Shown one piece after another: positions 49,501 through 60,411 of a DNA stretch of 64,000 bases. The notes under the pieces were generated by a model. It searched no databases. It was not told the DNA's origin and saw only the letters and a list, made by a program, of their open reading frames with translations. The position numbers and the translations under genes are program-made. Position 1 is the stretch's first letter, and each line of letters starts with the position of its first letter. Origin of the DNA: Aaosphaeria pasadenensis (lineage: Eukaryota > Ascomycota > Dothideomycetes > Pleosporales); contig JAKLMB010000005.1 of assembly GCA_022813625.1 (NCBI GenBank), positions 62,001-126,000 of the forward strand, given 5' to 3'.

Positions 49501-52500
49501 CTCATACAAATACTCAATGACGAGAGTCAGACGATTGCCGAACTCGACGCTGCAATCGCCGAAAAGCCACCTCAGTCGCTACGAAACTCAATGCCTCGAC
49601 CACCTCTGAGATCTTTGAAGTCGACGCCACGTTTTGAAAGGCCTGAACCAGAATACTCGCTACCGCCAGTGCCTAAGATTGAGTTGCCCACACCTGCGCC
49701 GTCAGCCTCTGCAGCTTCTGGAGATTGGTCAGGCTTGATACGTTCTATCGTGACTGAAATGGTGCCTCAAATCGTGGATCAAATGCTTGCAAAGAACAAA
49801 TTTGCCCCAACGCCGGCAGCTGCAACTGTCGATAGTATGACTAACCAAATGGTTGGTATGATCACACGCAAGGCATCACACTCAATGAGAGGCCGCCCGA
49901 ATCTCGAAACAGGATCCATACGATCCAGGCGATTAAGCGTAGCCAGCGATACTGAGAGCAGGATCAACATTGCTGCAGATATGGTTGCAGCGGCAGGAGT
50001 CATGGCAACCGAAGCTCTTAAATCCGTGCCACCCGATTTTGTCGAAAAGAAGTTGTTGTCATTGTGGAGCGAGTTACTGGATATGGTAGAGGATTCTATT
50101 GGTAACGAAGATAGCTTCTTCGTAAGTATTTGCTTTCTTAAATCGCCTCCGACCAAAACTGACAGTCCCTTAGCAATTGGGAGGCGACAGTATTGTCGCA
50201 ATGCGACTTGTAGGTGCAGCAAGAGAAGAAGGTTTGTCTATGACGGTGGCCGACGTATTCAAGAATCCAACGTTTGCCGATATGGCGAGGGTAAGTTTCA
50301 CCAGACCCCAGTGTTTAGAAGGCTTGAACTGATTGGCGTAGGTTGTCCGTGTGGCTGGTGAAGTCATCGACCAAGTTATGTCTCAGGCCGGAGGAGATGC
50401 AGCTTCTATCAAAGAAGCTGTTGCAAGCTCCTCAAAGCTAGGAGGACAATCTCGAGATAGGACTGCTTCCGCTTGGAGAGACTTCCAATCTATCGTCTCC
50501 GAACAAGCTATTCTGGACGAAGATCAATCTCAGCACGCAAGTTCGCCAGGCACCGAGAAAGAACAGAAGGAACAAATGTTCAACAAATGGCAGGGCTTCA
50601 CTTCCGGCCTCGAGAACTCGGTCCCGCCTCAGAGGGTTCCAAGCCAGAAACGACAAAAGCTTTCGCGGCCGGCTGGAGTGACCACAATTCACGAGGATCC
50701 AAAGTCCGTCTCACTACTTGGCGATCCAAACGTTGACAGTGTCATCTCCAAAGTACAAGTCTTCAAGGGTGGCATCTCTGATGTTATTCCTGTGACCGAT
50801 TTCCAATCTCTTGCCATTACTGGCACTCTGCTTGAGTCGAGATGGATGCTGAATTACTTCTATCTTGATGGCAGTGGGCCTCTAGATCTTCGCAAGCTAA
50901 AGCAAACCGCATTCCGCATAGTGCAGGCTTTCGACATTCTGCGCACCGTCTTTGTACCATACGGTGATCGCTTCTTACAGGTCGTGCTGAGGAAGCTGCA
51001 GCCCGACTTCATTTTCCAAGACACAGACCTTGAGCTAGATGAGTTCACTGAAGAGCTTCGCCAGAAGGATCGCGAGCACGGTCCTCGACTTGGTGAGACT
51101 TTTGTCCAATTCGTGGTTGCTAAGCAGAAGAAGAGCGAGCACTATCGTATCTTTATGCGATTGTCTCACGCGCAATACGATGGTTTCTGTCTGCCCAAGA
51201 TCCTTGGTGCGCTTCAAGCTGGGTACAACGGCCTTCCGATCTCCTCTGCACCCAGCTTTGGCAACTATGTCCGGGAATCTGCCAAAACCGTCGCTGGAGC
51301 TCATGACCATTGGCGTGAAGTGCTACGTGGATCCAAGATGACTGAGGTCGTCAATCGCTATGGTCCAAACTATCAACGTTCGGCCGGAAGAACTGTTACT
51401 CTCAAGCAAACATTGACAGTGCCAACATTATCGCATATCAACATTACTGTCGCTACAGTCATCAAAGCGGCATGGGCATCTACTCTCGCCCGTATCGCGA
51501 GCAAGAGTGACATTGTTTTCGGCCACCTGATCTCAGGCCGAAACAGCGGAGTGCCAAACGTTGAGAGCATAATCGGACCATGCATCAACATGGTCCCTGT
51601 ACGCGTGGTATACCGCCCCGAATGGACGGTACTGCATCTGCTGGAATACATTCAAGACCAGCAGATTTCGAATATGCCATACGAGTCTCTCGGATTCAGG
51701 GAGATAACGCGCAACTGCACAGACTGGCCGGATTGGACAAACTTTTCTAGTGTGGTCCAACATAACCAGAACATCCATTCGGACGACGCCACTCTGCAGC
51801 TTGGTGGCATCGAATACAAGGTGGGCGCTGTGGGATCGCAGGAAGACTTCGCCGACTTCTCCATTCTTTCCACGCATCGTGGGGGAGACCAACTTGAAGT
51901 CACCCTGACATACGCGCCAAACAGTACCATCACGGCGGACTACGCACAGAACGTCTTCGATATGCTTTGCGCAACCGCGATAACTTTCGGCGAGGACCCC
52001 TATACCTTGATGCCGTCACCATCCGAACTCACCTCCCAGAGTTCCACGACCCTTCACTCCGAGAAGAGCGTCAAGAAATCAACAGAGAAACAGCCAGTGA
52101 CCTTACCCAATGACACTGGTCTCTCAAAACACGAGGTCAACAGCCTTGCTGCCAAACTTCGCTCAGCCTGGGAACAGATTCTCCGCGACGAAAATGGACA
52201 GCCCGTCGCCCTCGAATTGAATTCAAACTTCTTCGAGCTTGGCGGAGATATTATGGGGTTGGCCCAAGTAGCATCCATTCTCGATCAGGATCACCTGAAG
52301 ATTAGGGTCGAGGATTTGATTGACAAGTCGTCTTTCAACGAACAAGTCGGGTTGCTAGCTGTTGAGAGGCGCAAGCAGATTGAGATGGAAGAAATGAGCC
52401 CATGGGGAGAAAAGGCTCGACCGAAGAGGGATGATATCAAGAAACTCGAAAGAAGGGAGAGTGGAATCGGCGCCCTAGTGAAGAAGATAGGGTTGAGCCG

Positions 52501-52531
52501 AACCAAGACGGACCCAGGGAAAGCAAAGTAA
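27834..52531 (+). CDS. Giant non-ribosomal peptide synthetase (five A domains, three E domains)
   Basis: Fourteen exons join in frame to about 7,985 residues. Introns: 28305-28358, 28825-28934, 29551-29606, 29950-30005, 31522-31579, 31771-31820, 34731-34791, 38023-38068, 42387-42434, 43355-43402, 46641-46690, 50122-50173 and 50291-50341. A further 48-nt in-frame intron (38259-38306) is possible. The order is half-C, A1-T1-E1, C1-A2-T2, C2-A3-T3-E2, C3-A4-T4, C4-A5-T5-E3, C5-T6, C6-T7. Each A domain activates an amino acid as AMP ester and loads it on the phosphopantetheine of the next T domain; C domains form peptide bonds and E domains invert the residue. The prediction is a D-L-D-L-D pentapeptide. 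There is no thioesterase, so release is probably by a C-terminal C domain. The start at 27834 opens with CQFPATG and then the C-terminal half of a C domain, a usual beginning for fungal NRPSs of this type. Family resemblance to NPS4/AbNPS2/Pes1 is inferred from layout. Product unknown. Confidence 0.95.
28561..32110 (+). other. NRPS module 1: A1-T1-E1
   Basis: A1 (about residues 225-740) has TSGTTGNPK, SFDAS, NGYGPSE, a weak YLSGDL and SGKLDRK. Its ten pocket residues, aligned by eye to the GrsA phenylalanine domain, read DAITAVGVAK. The P-loop continues PKLTV instead of PKG, and the core near the hinge reads ELLDIE instead of ELGEIE, so A1 is the most diverged of the five. T1 carries LGGDS with Ser806. 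E1 (about 857-1290) has HHLVIDLVTW, EGHGRE, RTVGWFT and FNYLG, all intact. The module should supply a D-configured first residue. Confidence 0.85.
32170..35420 (+). other. NRPS module 2: C1-A2-T2
   Basis: C1 (about residues 1323-1740) starts with YPCSSMQEG and has SHAVMDG as its active site. Lying behind an E domain, it should accept a D-residue donor (DCL type). A2 (about 1756-2280) has FTSGSTGRPKG, TFDNS, YGPSE and SGKLDRK. Its pocket reads DNEDAGQINK by eye, with Asn, Glu, Asp and Gln in contact positions, which suggests a polar or charged substrate. T2 has LGGDS with Ser2344. No E domain follows, so the second residue should stay L. Confidence 0.85.
35540..40150 (+). other. NRPS module 3: C2-A3-T3-E2
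   Basis: C2 (about residues 2424-2830) starts with YPCSRLQEG and has HHAVYDG, an LCL-type site. A3 (about 2851-3380) has FTSGSTGKPKG, TFDAC, NGYGPTE and SGKMDRR. Its pocket reads DAITVIGAIK, close to A1's, suggesting a similar aliphatic substrate. T3 has LGGDS with Ser3444. E2 (about 3497-3935) has HHLIIDVVSW, EGHGRE and RTIGWFT. The module should add a D-residue. An optional 48-nt in-frame intron (38259-38306) lies in the A-domain C-terminal lobe. Confidence 0.85.
40190..43540 (+). other. NRPS module 4: C3-A4-T4
   Basis: C3 (about residues 3961-4370) starts with YPASPMQQG and has SHAICDG, again the form found behind an E domain. A4 (about 4391-4930) has FTSGTTGAPKG, TFDAS, NGYGPTE and SAGKLDRN. 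Its pocket reads DAAFVGGVFK by eye, a small hydrophobic pocket. T4 has LGGDS with Ser5000; an intron (43355-43402) splits the T domain just before that motif. No E domain follows, so an L-residue is expected. Confidence 0.85.
43640..48210 (+). other. NRPS module 5: C4-A5-T5-E3
   Basis: C4 (about residues 5079-5480) starts with YPASPLQEA and has HHALYDG. A5 (about 5492-6010) has YTSGSTGLPKG, VFDAS, NAYGPTE and SAKLDRK; Ala replaces Gly before the catalytic Lys, which is kept. Its pocket reads DAMCAGAVVK by eye. T5 has LGGDS with Ser6079, preceded by an intron (46641-46690). E3 (about 6131-6566) has HHLVVDVVSW, a variant ETHGRE and RTVGWFT. It should add the fifth residue in D form. Confidence 0.85.
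48270..50290 (+). other. NRPS C5-T6 without an adenylation domain
   Basis: C5 (about residues 6604-7030) starts with YPCASMQEG and has NHAVIDG. It is followed not by an A domain but by about 150 residues of linker. The linker is proline-rich (PRPPLRSLKS, PPVPKIELPTPAP), then low-complexity with helical segments. T6 then follows with FFQLGGDS and Ser7222, split from the linker by an intron (50122-50173). T6 has its attachment serine but no A domain in cis to load it. It may receive the finished chain from T5. Confidence 0.8.
50750..52400 (+). other. NRPS terminal C6 with degenerate carrier T7
   Basis: C6 (about residues 7399-7810) has SHAQYDG as active-site motif and lies at the C-terminus, the position of fungal release or macrocyclising (CT) domains. 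It is followed by a carrier-like segment reading FFELGGDIMGLAQ. Ile7893 stands where the phosphopantetheine serine should be, so T7 cannot be charged. A lysine-rich tail of about 90 residues ends the protein. No thioesterase or reductase domain is present. Confidence 0.8.
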
Positions 52532-53699
52532 TGACCAAGCTGTGGATGAAGAATAGATTGATCATCTCCCAAAGGTAGTAAAATTTGCGCAGAAACGTGG
52601 GCGGTTTCCTATGTACGGGTCTGATTTGGTGTTCTGGAATATGGCGCTGGTTTCTATTGATGTTATTGTCTAAAGCTTTTCTTTCCTTTGAACGTATTTC
52701 TCCTAGTTTATCTAGTTATCAAGTCTCAAGTATTTACTTTGTTATTTAGTTAATTATTTGTTCTCAACATCTCTTGGTGCGATATGCTCTGCTTTCAAGT
52801 ATCTTCCTATTCCACGTGGAGTGATGGATGAAGTCATGCGTGAAGACTTGCAACTTCTTGACTGACTTCACAGTGGTCGGTTCATGTTGAATGTTATCAA
52901 GTATATATCTGACGAAGTGTTTCCAGGAAGGTGTACCGGTTTTCGGTGGATCACTTCAACTCAACATTTACGAGTAACATCAAGATCTACCTAATATCAA
53001 CTCGTTTTAGGTATTCCGAAATGCTGATGTCGCTCTTTTACCCAACTTGGGCATCGGATTGATCTACCCCGCGAACCGATAATCTGACATCACCCCATCT
53101 ACAGGACTTTTGCCGATTGTATTCACCGCTTTCGTTGTCTATCTACTAATTAGTTACAAACTCTAACGCCGTTCTTGAAGCCCCCCACGACTCGGTGGAG
53201 TTGTCGGGGAAGAAGAGCCTCGGTCTTTGTCAATGTGCCCTCTTCCGAGTGCCTGATCGCACTCGTAGTGGAGAGGGGCCATGGATAATAACTGGGGAAG
53301 GATGATCTTCCTCGTACGGGGCCTCTTGCCGACTCGTATCCCACACCCCGCATACATGGGCAAGTTTGGCTGCAAATCAACCCCAGATTGTGACGTTTGC
53401 TGGTTGGTTGGTTGACCAACTTGGCCTCCCTTGCCGTGACGCCTTACCTTGCCTTGTCATTCTTCTCTGTCGGTTCCACCACATCCCACATCCCACATCA
53501 TTACAACATCCACTGCTTTTACCGCCGTCTTTCATTACCGAGATCCTGCAGACCGAAGAGACATGGGGTGCTCTAATAAAGAAGCTCCCGTCCCGTCGTC
53601 GTCGCCGCCCCGCCGCCCGTCAGGTTGAACAAGGTCACTCTCCGACACGTCCCCTCTTATTGAACAATAATTCTTAATTCCATTTGCACAAGCAGCGCC
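52532..53699. other. Spacer between NRPS 3' end and MFS gene
   Basis: About 1.2 kb. The first 250 bases are T-rich, as expected of the NRPS 3' region. Near the right end is a leader-like segment with three CACATCC units (53479-53499) and CT-rich sequence before the MFS ATG. No convincing gene. Confidence 0.5.
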
Positions 53700-55536
53700 A
53701 TGACTACGACCGACGCTGTCGAGGCACCTAATGACGTGAAGAGGGTCTCTACCAACGAAGACAACAAGATCGAAGATGTTCATGAGAAACAAGCCAGTTC
53801 AGACAATGACGCCGAGGCGCACCACGTCCAGATACCAGAGGCGGAGGCGAACCGTATCTTGAGGAAAGTTGATGTGCGATTAGTTCCGATTCTTTCGCTA
53901 CTTTATCTGGTTGCCTTCATCGACCGCAGTAACAGTAAGAAACCCCTCATTTTCATGATCATTCGGGGGTTGTTGAGTGCTCACACCTCCTCTTCGCAGT
54001 CGGCAACGCAAAGATCGCGGGTCTAACAGATGATCTCAACATGCATGGCTTGCAATACAATACGGCTGTGACGCTGTTCTTCGTCCCATATACTTTGCTA
54101 GAGGTCCCAAGCAATATTGTTCTGAAGATGATGCGGCCAAGCCATTGGATGGCCATCCTCATGTTTTCCTGGGGCTTGGTTATGACGTGGGTAGATCCCT
54201 TCGTCGCTGCGTGCGCAGGTCATGTTCTAATGCAAAATGTAGTCTCATGGGCATCGTAAACAGTTATTCTGGTTTGCTGGCTGCGCGCTGGTTCCTTGGT
54301 GTTGCTGAGGTGCGTTACGATTACGATTTCTCCAAGCTTCACAAGCATTCCCAAGCCTGCAGCCACCCCAAGCTACATGTCTCTACCTATACTAATTAAT
54401 CTTTAACGCCACAGTCTGGGTTCTTCCCCGCCGCGACCTTCTTGCTTACTCTATGGTACCGAAGATATGAAGTCCAACGGCGCATGGCAGTTTTCTATGT
54501 CGCAGCATCGTTGTCGGGAGCATTCTCAGGATTGCTAGCATACGGCATCCAGAAACTCGACGGCCGATCTGGTCTGTCTGGATGGCAGTGGATCTTCCTT
54601 ATTGAGGGTCTCGTCCCCGTTGCCTTGGCCCTTATAATCTGGAAGATCTTGCCCGACTCGCCCGAAACAGCGAGTTTCTTAACGCAGCCTGAGCGAGACT
54701 TCCTGGTCAATCGATTGGCAGATGAGACTGGCTCCGGTGCAGGAAAAGTCACCAACCAGGATAAGATCAAAAAGCATCATATTATCGCTGGTCTCTCTGA
54801 CTGGAAGATTTGGGCTGCAATCGTCATCTTCTGGGGAAACACTTGCGGTGTCTATGGGTACGTTTCCTCAGCCTCGCAGCCCACTCCACGACATGCCTAA
54901 TCATTCACTGCCAGATTCACCGCAACCGTCCCTACCGTCATCAGAGAACTCGGCTACTCAGCCGCGAACGCCCAACTACTCACCATCCCCATCTACGTCT
55001 TTTCCTCGATCCTCACTCTCATCTTCGCCTGGTACTCCGACCGCCTCCGTGTCCGTTCTCCCTTCATCGCCGTAGGCTTTAGCATCGCTGCCTGCGGCTT
55101 CATTGCCCAACTCGCGATCCCGCATCCCAAGTACCCAGGTCTGACCTACGCCTTCCTATTCCCCGTCGCGGGGGGTCTCTACTGCCCCTTCATCTGCCTC
55201 GTAGCCTGGATCGCGAACTCCCTCGCCCCCTCCTCCAAACGCGCCGTCGGCATGGCTCTCCTCATCTCCGTGGGCAACATGGGCGGCATCATGGGGTCGA
55301 ACATCTACCTAGCCCGCGAGGCACCCAAGTATCGCACCGGGTTCGGCGTCAGTCTTACCATGTGCGTTGTGTCTGTCCTGATGACGTTCGTACTGAGGTG
55401 GGGGTACGATAGGGAGAACAAGAGGAGGGATCAGCTGTTCCGGGACAATACTGAGGAGGAGATTAGGGCGAGATATTCGGAGCAGGAGTTGTTGGACTTG
55501 GGGGACAAGAGCCCGTTCTATAGGTACACGCTGTGA
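53700..55536 (+). CDS. MFS permease, anion:cation symporter (allantoate/nicotinate permease-like) family
   Basis: Five exons (53700-53934, 54000-54186, 54243-54309, 54415-54857, 54915-55536) give 517 residues, the usual length of this 12-helix family. The hydrophilic N-terminus (about 65 residues) is followed by the first helix and the family segment DRSN joined by splicing to IGNAKIAGL. GLLAARWFLGVAESGFFP covers the conserved helix 4-5 region and is split by the third intron. Members (yeast Dal5, Tna1 and relatives) import small organic anions such as allantoate, nicotinate, biotin precursors or dipeptides by proton symport at the plasma membrane. The exact substrate cannot be read. It lies 1.17 kb downstream of the NRPS on the same strand. 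Co-regulation is possible but unproven; the family is more often nutritional than export. Confidence 0.9.
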
Positions 55537-57278
55537 GAGAACTTGGAACCTCCCTTGTTTGGGAATGGATGATGGCGAAATGGTCCCGCGGCGAAGGGAA
55601 GCAAGCGGCTTTCTGTGTCGACTAGGACGTTGGCACTCGAGCGAAAAGCGTACATGCAAAGATAGGTCCAGCTTCAGCTCGATAACTCTTTCTTCCAAAT
55701 ACACTGAATTCACGCTATCGAGGTTCACCCATCTTTCCTACCCATGCAGGCAGGCCTTGTATCGATGTTCCTTGCTCCAACAATTTTACTGCACCGTGCA
55801 CCCAATATTAACCTTGCAACTCAAACCGCTAGGAACCCTATCAATTCACCCAGCGTTTTCGATCAACACACTTAGTTGCCTTTCTGCGTTCAGGAATGGA
55901 ATGTGCCTACCAAGTGATCACATATTGAGAAACAGTCTGGACACTTTCTTCCAAGACCATCGCTATGTTTCTCGCCCCATCCCCCATCTCCTGCCCCGCA
56001 AATTATACGCTGCGTTATCACAATCACATTGGCAATCCTCGTATTCAAATTACCAAAGTAGAGATTGTAACTACACGCATATAAGCCGGACATTTATAAG
56101 ATCCGAGCGACATACTTGTATTGCTCATCTCTACAGAAAGGGTTCCTGATCGTTTCTCTTGGTAGGTACAAAACAAGTTGGAGGGTGACAGGCGAGGAAA
56201 TAAACGCACGAGCATACAACGCATCATTAATAACCCCGCCCCTTTGTTCCTTGTCTCTCTCAATATATTGCTGGTGTTATTATAGGGAGTTCGGGGCAGG
56301 GTGAGGTCAGGGTCAGGTAAGCATTCTGGGCCTCGACGTCGAATTTGACTTGGTCTGTAACTACGAATACTAATTCGACTACTGCATCATTCGCTTTCTC
56401 CACTCGTTTTGGACAATGGGAAGATCGATCTCCAACGTGGCTTTTCCAGAGTCGGGGTTTTCATAGTCAGATACTCCACATGCCATTACGTCGAACGTGA
56501 GCGTGAGCGTCAGACAAGCCGATTCCGCGACGTGTTGGCCCCAGATAGATAACATCGCCAACGGCATACCAACATATCTACGCGCCGAACCCAGAGAAAG
56601 CCGTGCGAGAAAACAGAATAAGTTTGTATGCACACCCCGGATAATATTCTAAACCAAACAATTCTCCCGTAAGCAGGGCATGGCAGGTACCAGGGGACGG
56701 CCAAACCAGCGGTTTTCCCGCCGTGCTTACTGGCTGGGAGGTGTTTGTTCCGATGCAGGGTTGGTTCATGGGGTTGAAACGAGTTCTTGGAGTCTTGGGT
56801 TGAATCCTTTTTTTCTGTTCGAATCTGGTTTGGTTTTATGCTATGTTTATCCTTCTTGTCTTTTCGTTCCTCGTTCCTTGACCCTCGACTGACTAGTATC
56901 TGTTCTTTCTTTGGGGGCTGTTTGTTAGTTGAGTTGGTGGGTGGCAGATCACCACGACTCTTCCGCGATCGCCAGAGCGAAATGGCCATGGGGGCGAAGA
57001 AGACGCCAATGCCATTATCAACCCGCCCAGGGATGAAGCATCATGAGGGTTCTCCCTCCATGTGAAATAGATTAAAAAGACGACAGCGGACTCTTCTGCT
57101 TCCTGCGTCAGGGGAACCAGCAGCGGGCGATTATTCTTACTGCTCCTTCCCGTCGCGTATCGCCCTACGACTGACCCACATCCCCCCCATACGTTCGTTT
57201 GTTCGTTCGTTCGTTACTATCCTCTCCATAGTCGCTGGTGAACACGCCCGGCCAGCTACCTAGTCAAGCAGAAACATC
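55537..57278. other. 1.7-kb spacer, no convincing gene
   Basis: The left part is the MFS 3' flank and the right part the promoter of the following membrane-protein gene. Frames of up to 196 codons (55559-56149) show no motif and unlikely composition. A GTTC tetranucleotide run lies at 57192-57215, close to the next gene. Confidence 0.5.
57192..57215. repeat. GTTC tetranucleotide repeat
   Basis: Nearly perfect run of TTCG/GTTC units, about six copies with one T insertion, some 65 bases upstream of the membrane-protein ATG. A microsatellite in the leader or promoter. Confidence 0.8.
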
Positions 57279-59748
57279 ATGAGCAACGCGGGAGGAGCAG
57301 CGTACCACGTCCACCTCGGATTCTGGACGAACTGGTCGCAAGGGAAAATCAATGGCGCGACGTTGACGCTGGGCCGACGCGAGGGCGGCCTCCTCGTCGC
57401 ATTCATCGCCATCTTCGTCGGCGCCGCGGGAAAGAGCTTCTGGAGACTTGCGTGCTACCTCCTGCATCGCATGCTGTCCAATCCCACGCCCCAGGACGGC
57501 ATCTACCACCAGACGCAGGCCATCCTTCGCAACTGCGACACCGCGCAGGATGCGGCGTGGGGGTTGTCGCAGATCGTGTGGGCGTGGAGGATTCCGGTGA
57601 GGCTGCGGAGACAGTTTCTGAGATTGCTGGGACTTATTGTTTTGGCGATATTCGTGTCCGTGTCGTTTGGTGTTGCGGGTGTCTTCTCGTCTCAGATCAC
57701 GACGGACACTGCGAATGAGGTACTGCTGAAGGGCGACAATTGCGGGCCGCTGGTCAGTAACGATGAGTTCGACTATGCGAGCTATTCGGATCTCTTCCTC
57801 CCAATGCAATGCAAGAGGGTGACGGCGTACTCGAACTACGCGTTGCAATGCTACAGCCGCAACATCTCGTCCGTCTCGGAGGACTGCCATCCATACGTGA
57901 AGTCGAAGCTCAAGACGACTGTGATCCGCAACGCGAGCTGCCCCTTCGACGAGAAGATGTGCAAGTCCAAGGACAAGAATCTGATCGTCGACTCTGGATA
58001 CATAGACAGCCTCAAGGACCTGGGTATCAACACGCCAAAGGAGAACCGGTTCCAATTGCGACTCGTGCATCACTGTGCTCCGGTCGTCACTGAGGGCTAC
58101 AACATGAGGATAAAACGCGAAGACGATGGCGAAGAGGTCATGCAATACTACTACGGCGAGTTGACGCACGCTGAGCACGGTGAGAACTATACGCAGGAGA
58201 CACCGACGTTGGAGAGCAATAGTAAGCTCGAGACGAGGGGTCGTCCCCTGAGAGCTGCTCCCCGTGCAGACTACAAGCTTGGGTAAGCTAGAACACTGAT
58301 AATTATTCACTCCTTAGAACCTATCACTAACGATCTACTTAAGTGTAATCAAATCTTACGGCGGCCCAGACTGGCTCGAGAAATACGGCCAGTGGAAACC
58401 CATCCCAGAGCTCAAACGGCGCGACGCAGACGTGATGCTCTTCTTCCTCTCATCGCCGGGCATCTTCTTCGAGCACAAAGTCGACGACCCCTGGTTCTCC
58501 GCGCACCGCAACGGCGACAAATTCTGGAGCGTCGCCAACACCTCCACATCCCGGATGACATATGTCCAAGACGAGCCCGTTGGCGTCATGGGCTGCGCCA
58601 TGCAGACGCAATTCTGCAACCCCAATCTCCCGGAGGGCGAGCGGTGCGGCCCACTGAGCGGCTACGCCGACGACTCGTTCGACTGGCAAACCCTCTACAA
58701 AACGCCCTCGCAGAAGAAAACCTTCCAATGGGCCGTCGACATCTTCCAACTCGGCTTCTTCTCCATCTCCGGCATCGTCGACACGCTCGGCGTCACCGCC
58801 ATCACCGCGCGACAAGGCCTAACCGGCAACAACCAAGGCCCACTCCCAGACCTCCAATGGCAACACGAAGTCGAGCACTGGGCCGACGCCTCGCTCTCCT
58901 CCGTGCAAGGCTCCTTCGTCGAAGCCGGCCAGGGCCCCGCGCCCCTCTACGAACGCTTCCGCCGCGCGCCAAACGGCACCGAACAGACGTCCCTCTGCCG
59001 CAGCCAGAAAATCACAACAACGAAATACTCGTCCTTCTCCGTCCTCGGCATCTTCCTCATCCTGTCCATCGGCACGCTGATAATGGCGCTCGACCTCCTC
59101 CTCGAGCCGCTGCTAGAGTACATGCACGCGCACCACCCGCGCCTCATCCCGCGCACCTCGTCGTCGGACGAGGCGACGGCGTACGCCCGCGCCGAGTGGA
59201 ACCTCAACACCACGCTGCACTTTCAGCGGCTCGCGCACGAGAACCTCGGCGTCGGGACGTGGCGGTATGGGGGGTGGTTGGGACATCCGGTCACGGTCGG
59301 GGAGAAGGGGGAGAAGCTGGCGATGGTGGATGTTAGGGATTGGGGGCATGCGCGGTTGGTTGCGCCTGAGAAGGAGTCGGAGTCGGAGACGTCGTCGAAG
59401 ACGAGTTCGCTGAAGGGTGAGGTGAAGACGAAGGCGGTGGTGAAGAAGGTTCAGAGCTTTGATTCTGACGATACGGTGACGGGGGGTGATATGGCGGAGA
59501 AGAAAGCCGGAGACGATGAGAAAGATGATATTGAGGTTGCGAGTCCAGTGGGGAGGCGTCCGCCTGTGAGGGTTGATACGACGAGTACGCTTGTGAATGG
59601 GGATGACGATGTGATTTCTCCCGACGACAATGACGGTGGCAAGAAGTGGAAGAAGTGGACGGCGGAGGAAGCTGTCCCCGAGATTCCGGAGCATACGTTG
59701 GTTCAGAATCGAGATGGCGGTGATGCTGGGGGTGAGAAGAAGGTTTGA
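57279..59748 (+). CDS. Conserved fungal membrane protein of unknown function
   Basis: Two exons (57279-58282 and 58344-59748) give 802 residues. The opening HVHLGFWTNWSQG, with GATLTLGRREGGLLVAF, matches a family of uncharacterised membrane proteins widespread in filamentous ascomycetes; I know of no assigned function. Hydrophobic segments occur at about 30-55, 112-135 and 565-590, with a weaker one near 450. Between the second and third lies a large, probably extracytoplasmic region rich in cysteine (for example CGPLVS, CKRVT, CYSRN, CHPY, CPFDEKMC) with N-glycosylation sequons. The C-terminal 150 residues are hydrophilic, lysine- and acid-rich and probably cytosolic. Long frames on the opposite strand and in another plus frame arise from its high GC content and are shadows. 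Confidence 0.85.
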
Positions 59749-60411
59749 AGCGTTCATGTACTTTCTTTTTTTTTCTCGATTAAGTGTTATGCTTGGTGCA
59801 CTATACGTCGATGCGGACATACCCTTTCTTTTGTCTTTACTTCGTTTTACTTCTTTTTATGACATGATGACTATTGGATTATTGGGTTGTAGGATTATAT
59901 TGTAATATTCAAAATCAGCTTTCTTAAATCCGACACGGATGGCAATGTTGGGTACTTGAACCCGGCTTTTTTTGGAAGCAAAAACGGATTAGATAAACTT
60001 CAACGGGAAGAGCAGATGAGGTCAAGCAGTGGTCTATAGTAAGAGTAAAATTCATTGATTATCATGAGGTATTTGACATAAGATGCATGAGGGGCCCAGA
60101 CTATCGCAAATTTGACGCCATAAGAGAAAATGGAAACTCAGTTCCTCGCAGGACCGGCTCGGTAGTATAAGATGGGGTAATATATTCGTGAAGCCCCTGG
60201 AAGACCAGCGATTTGTGCAAGGAGAAGACACCTTTTAACGCCTTGCCCATTCCCGTCGCCATAAAATATAGCCCGTAATCTTAGAAATCAAGGATTCTCA
60301 AACGAAAGTGGAACGAGTGAGAGAGACTGATGACGCCCATCGTCGAAGCCATCCACCACGTGACATTGGTGGCATTCATACCCACCAGATCCCGATAGTT
60401 GACAAGCTTAA
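59749..60411. other. Convergent 3' flanks, no gene seen
   Basis: About 660 bases between converging genes, AT-rich at the left end with T and A runs. A short hairpin-forming GGGTACTTGAACCC lies near 59950; it resembles a tRNA T-arm, but no tRNA cloverleaf can be built around it. Confidence 0.5.

Noticed and set aside
57264..58310. Minus-strand open frame of 348 codons opposite the membrane-protein gene
   Set aside because: It lies exactly antisense to exon 1 of a well-supported gene, is arginine- and valine-rich with no motif, and results from the high GC content at third codon positions.
58392..59336. Plus-strand open frame of 314 codons overlapping exon 2 of the membrane-protein gene
   Set aside because: Extremely Arg/Pro/His-rich translation, no family resemblance; the overlapping frame carries the conserved protein.
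59940..59975. Possible tRNA T-arm-like sequence (GGGTTCAAGTACCC on the minus strand)
   Set aside because: The stem is only three base pairs, and no acceptor, D or anticodon arm can be placed upstream at normal distances.
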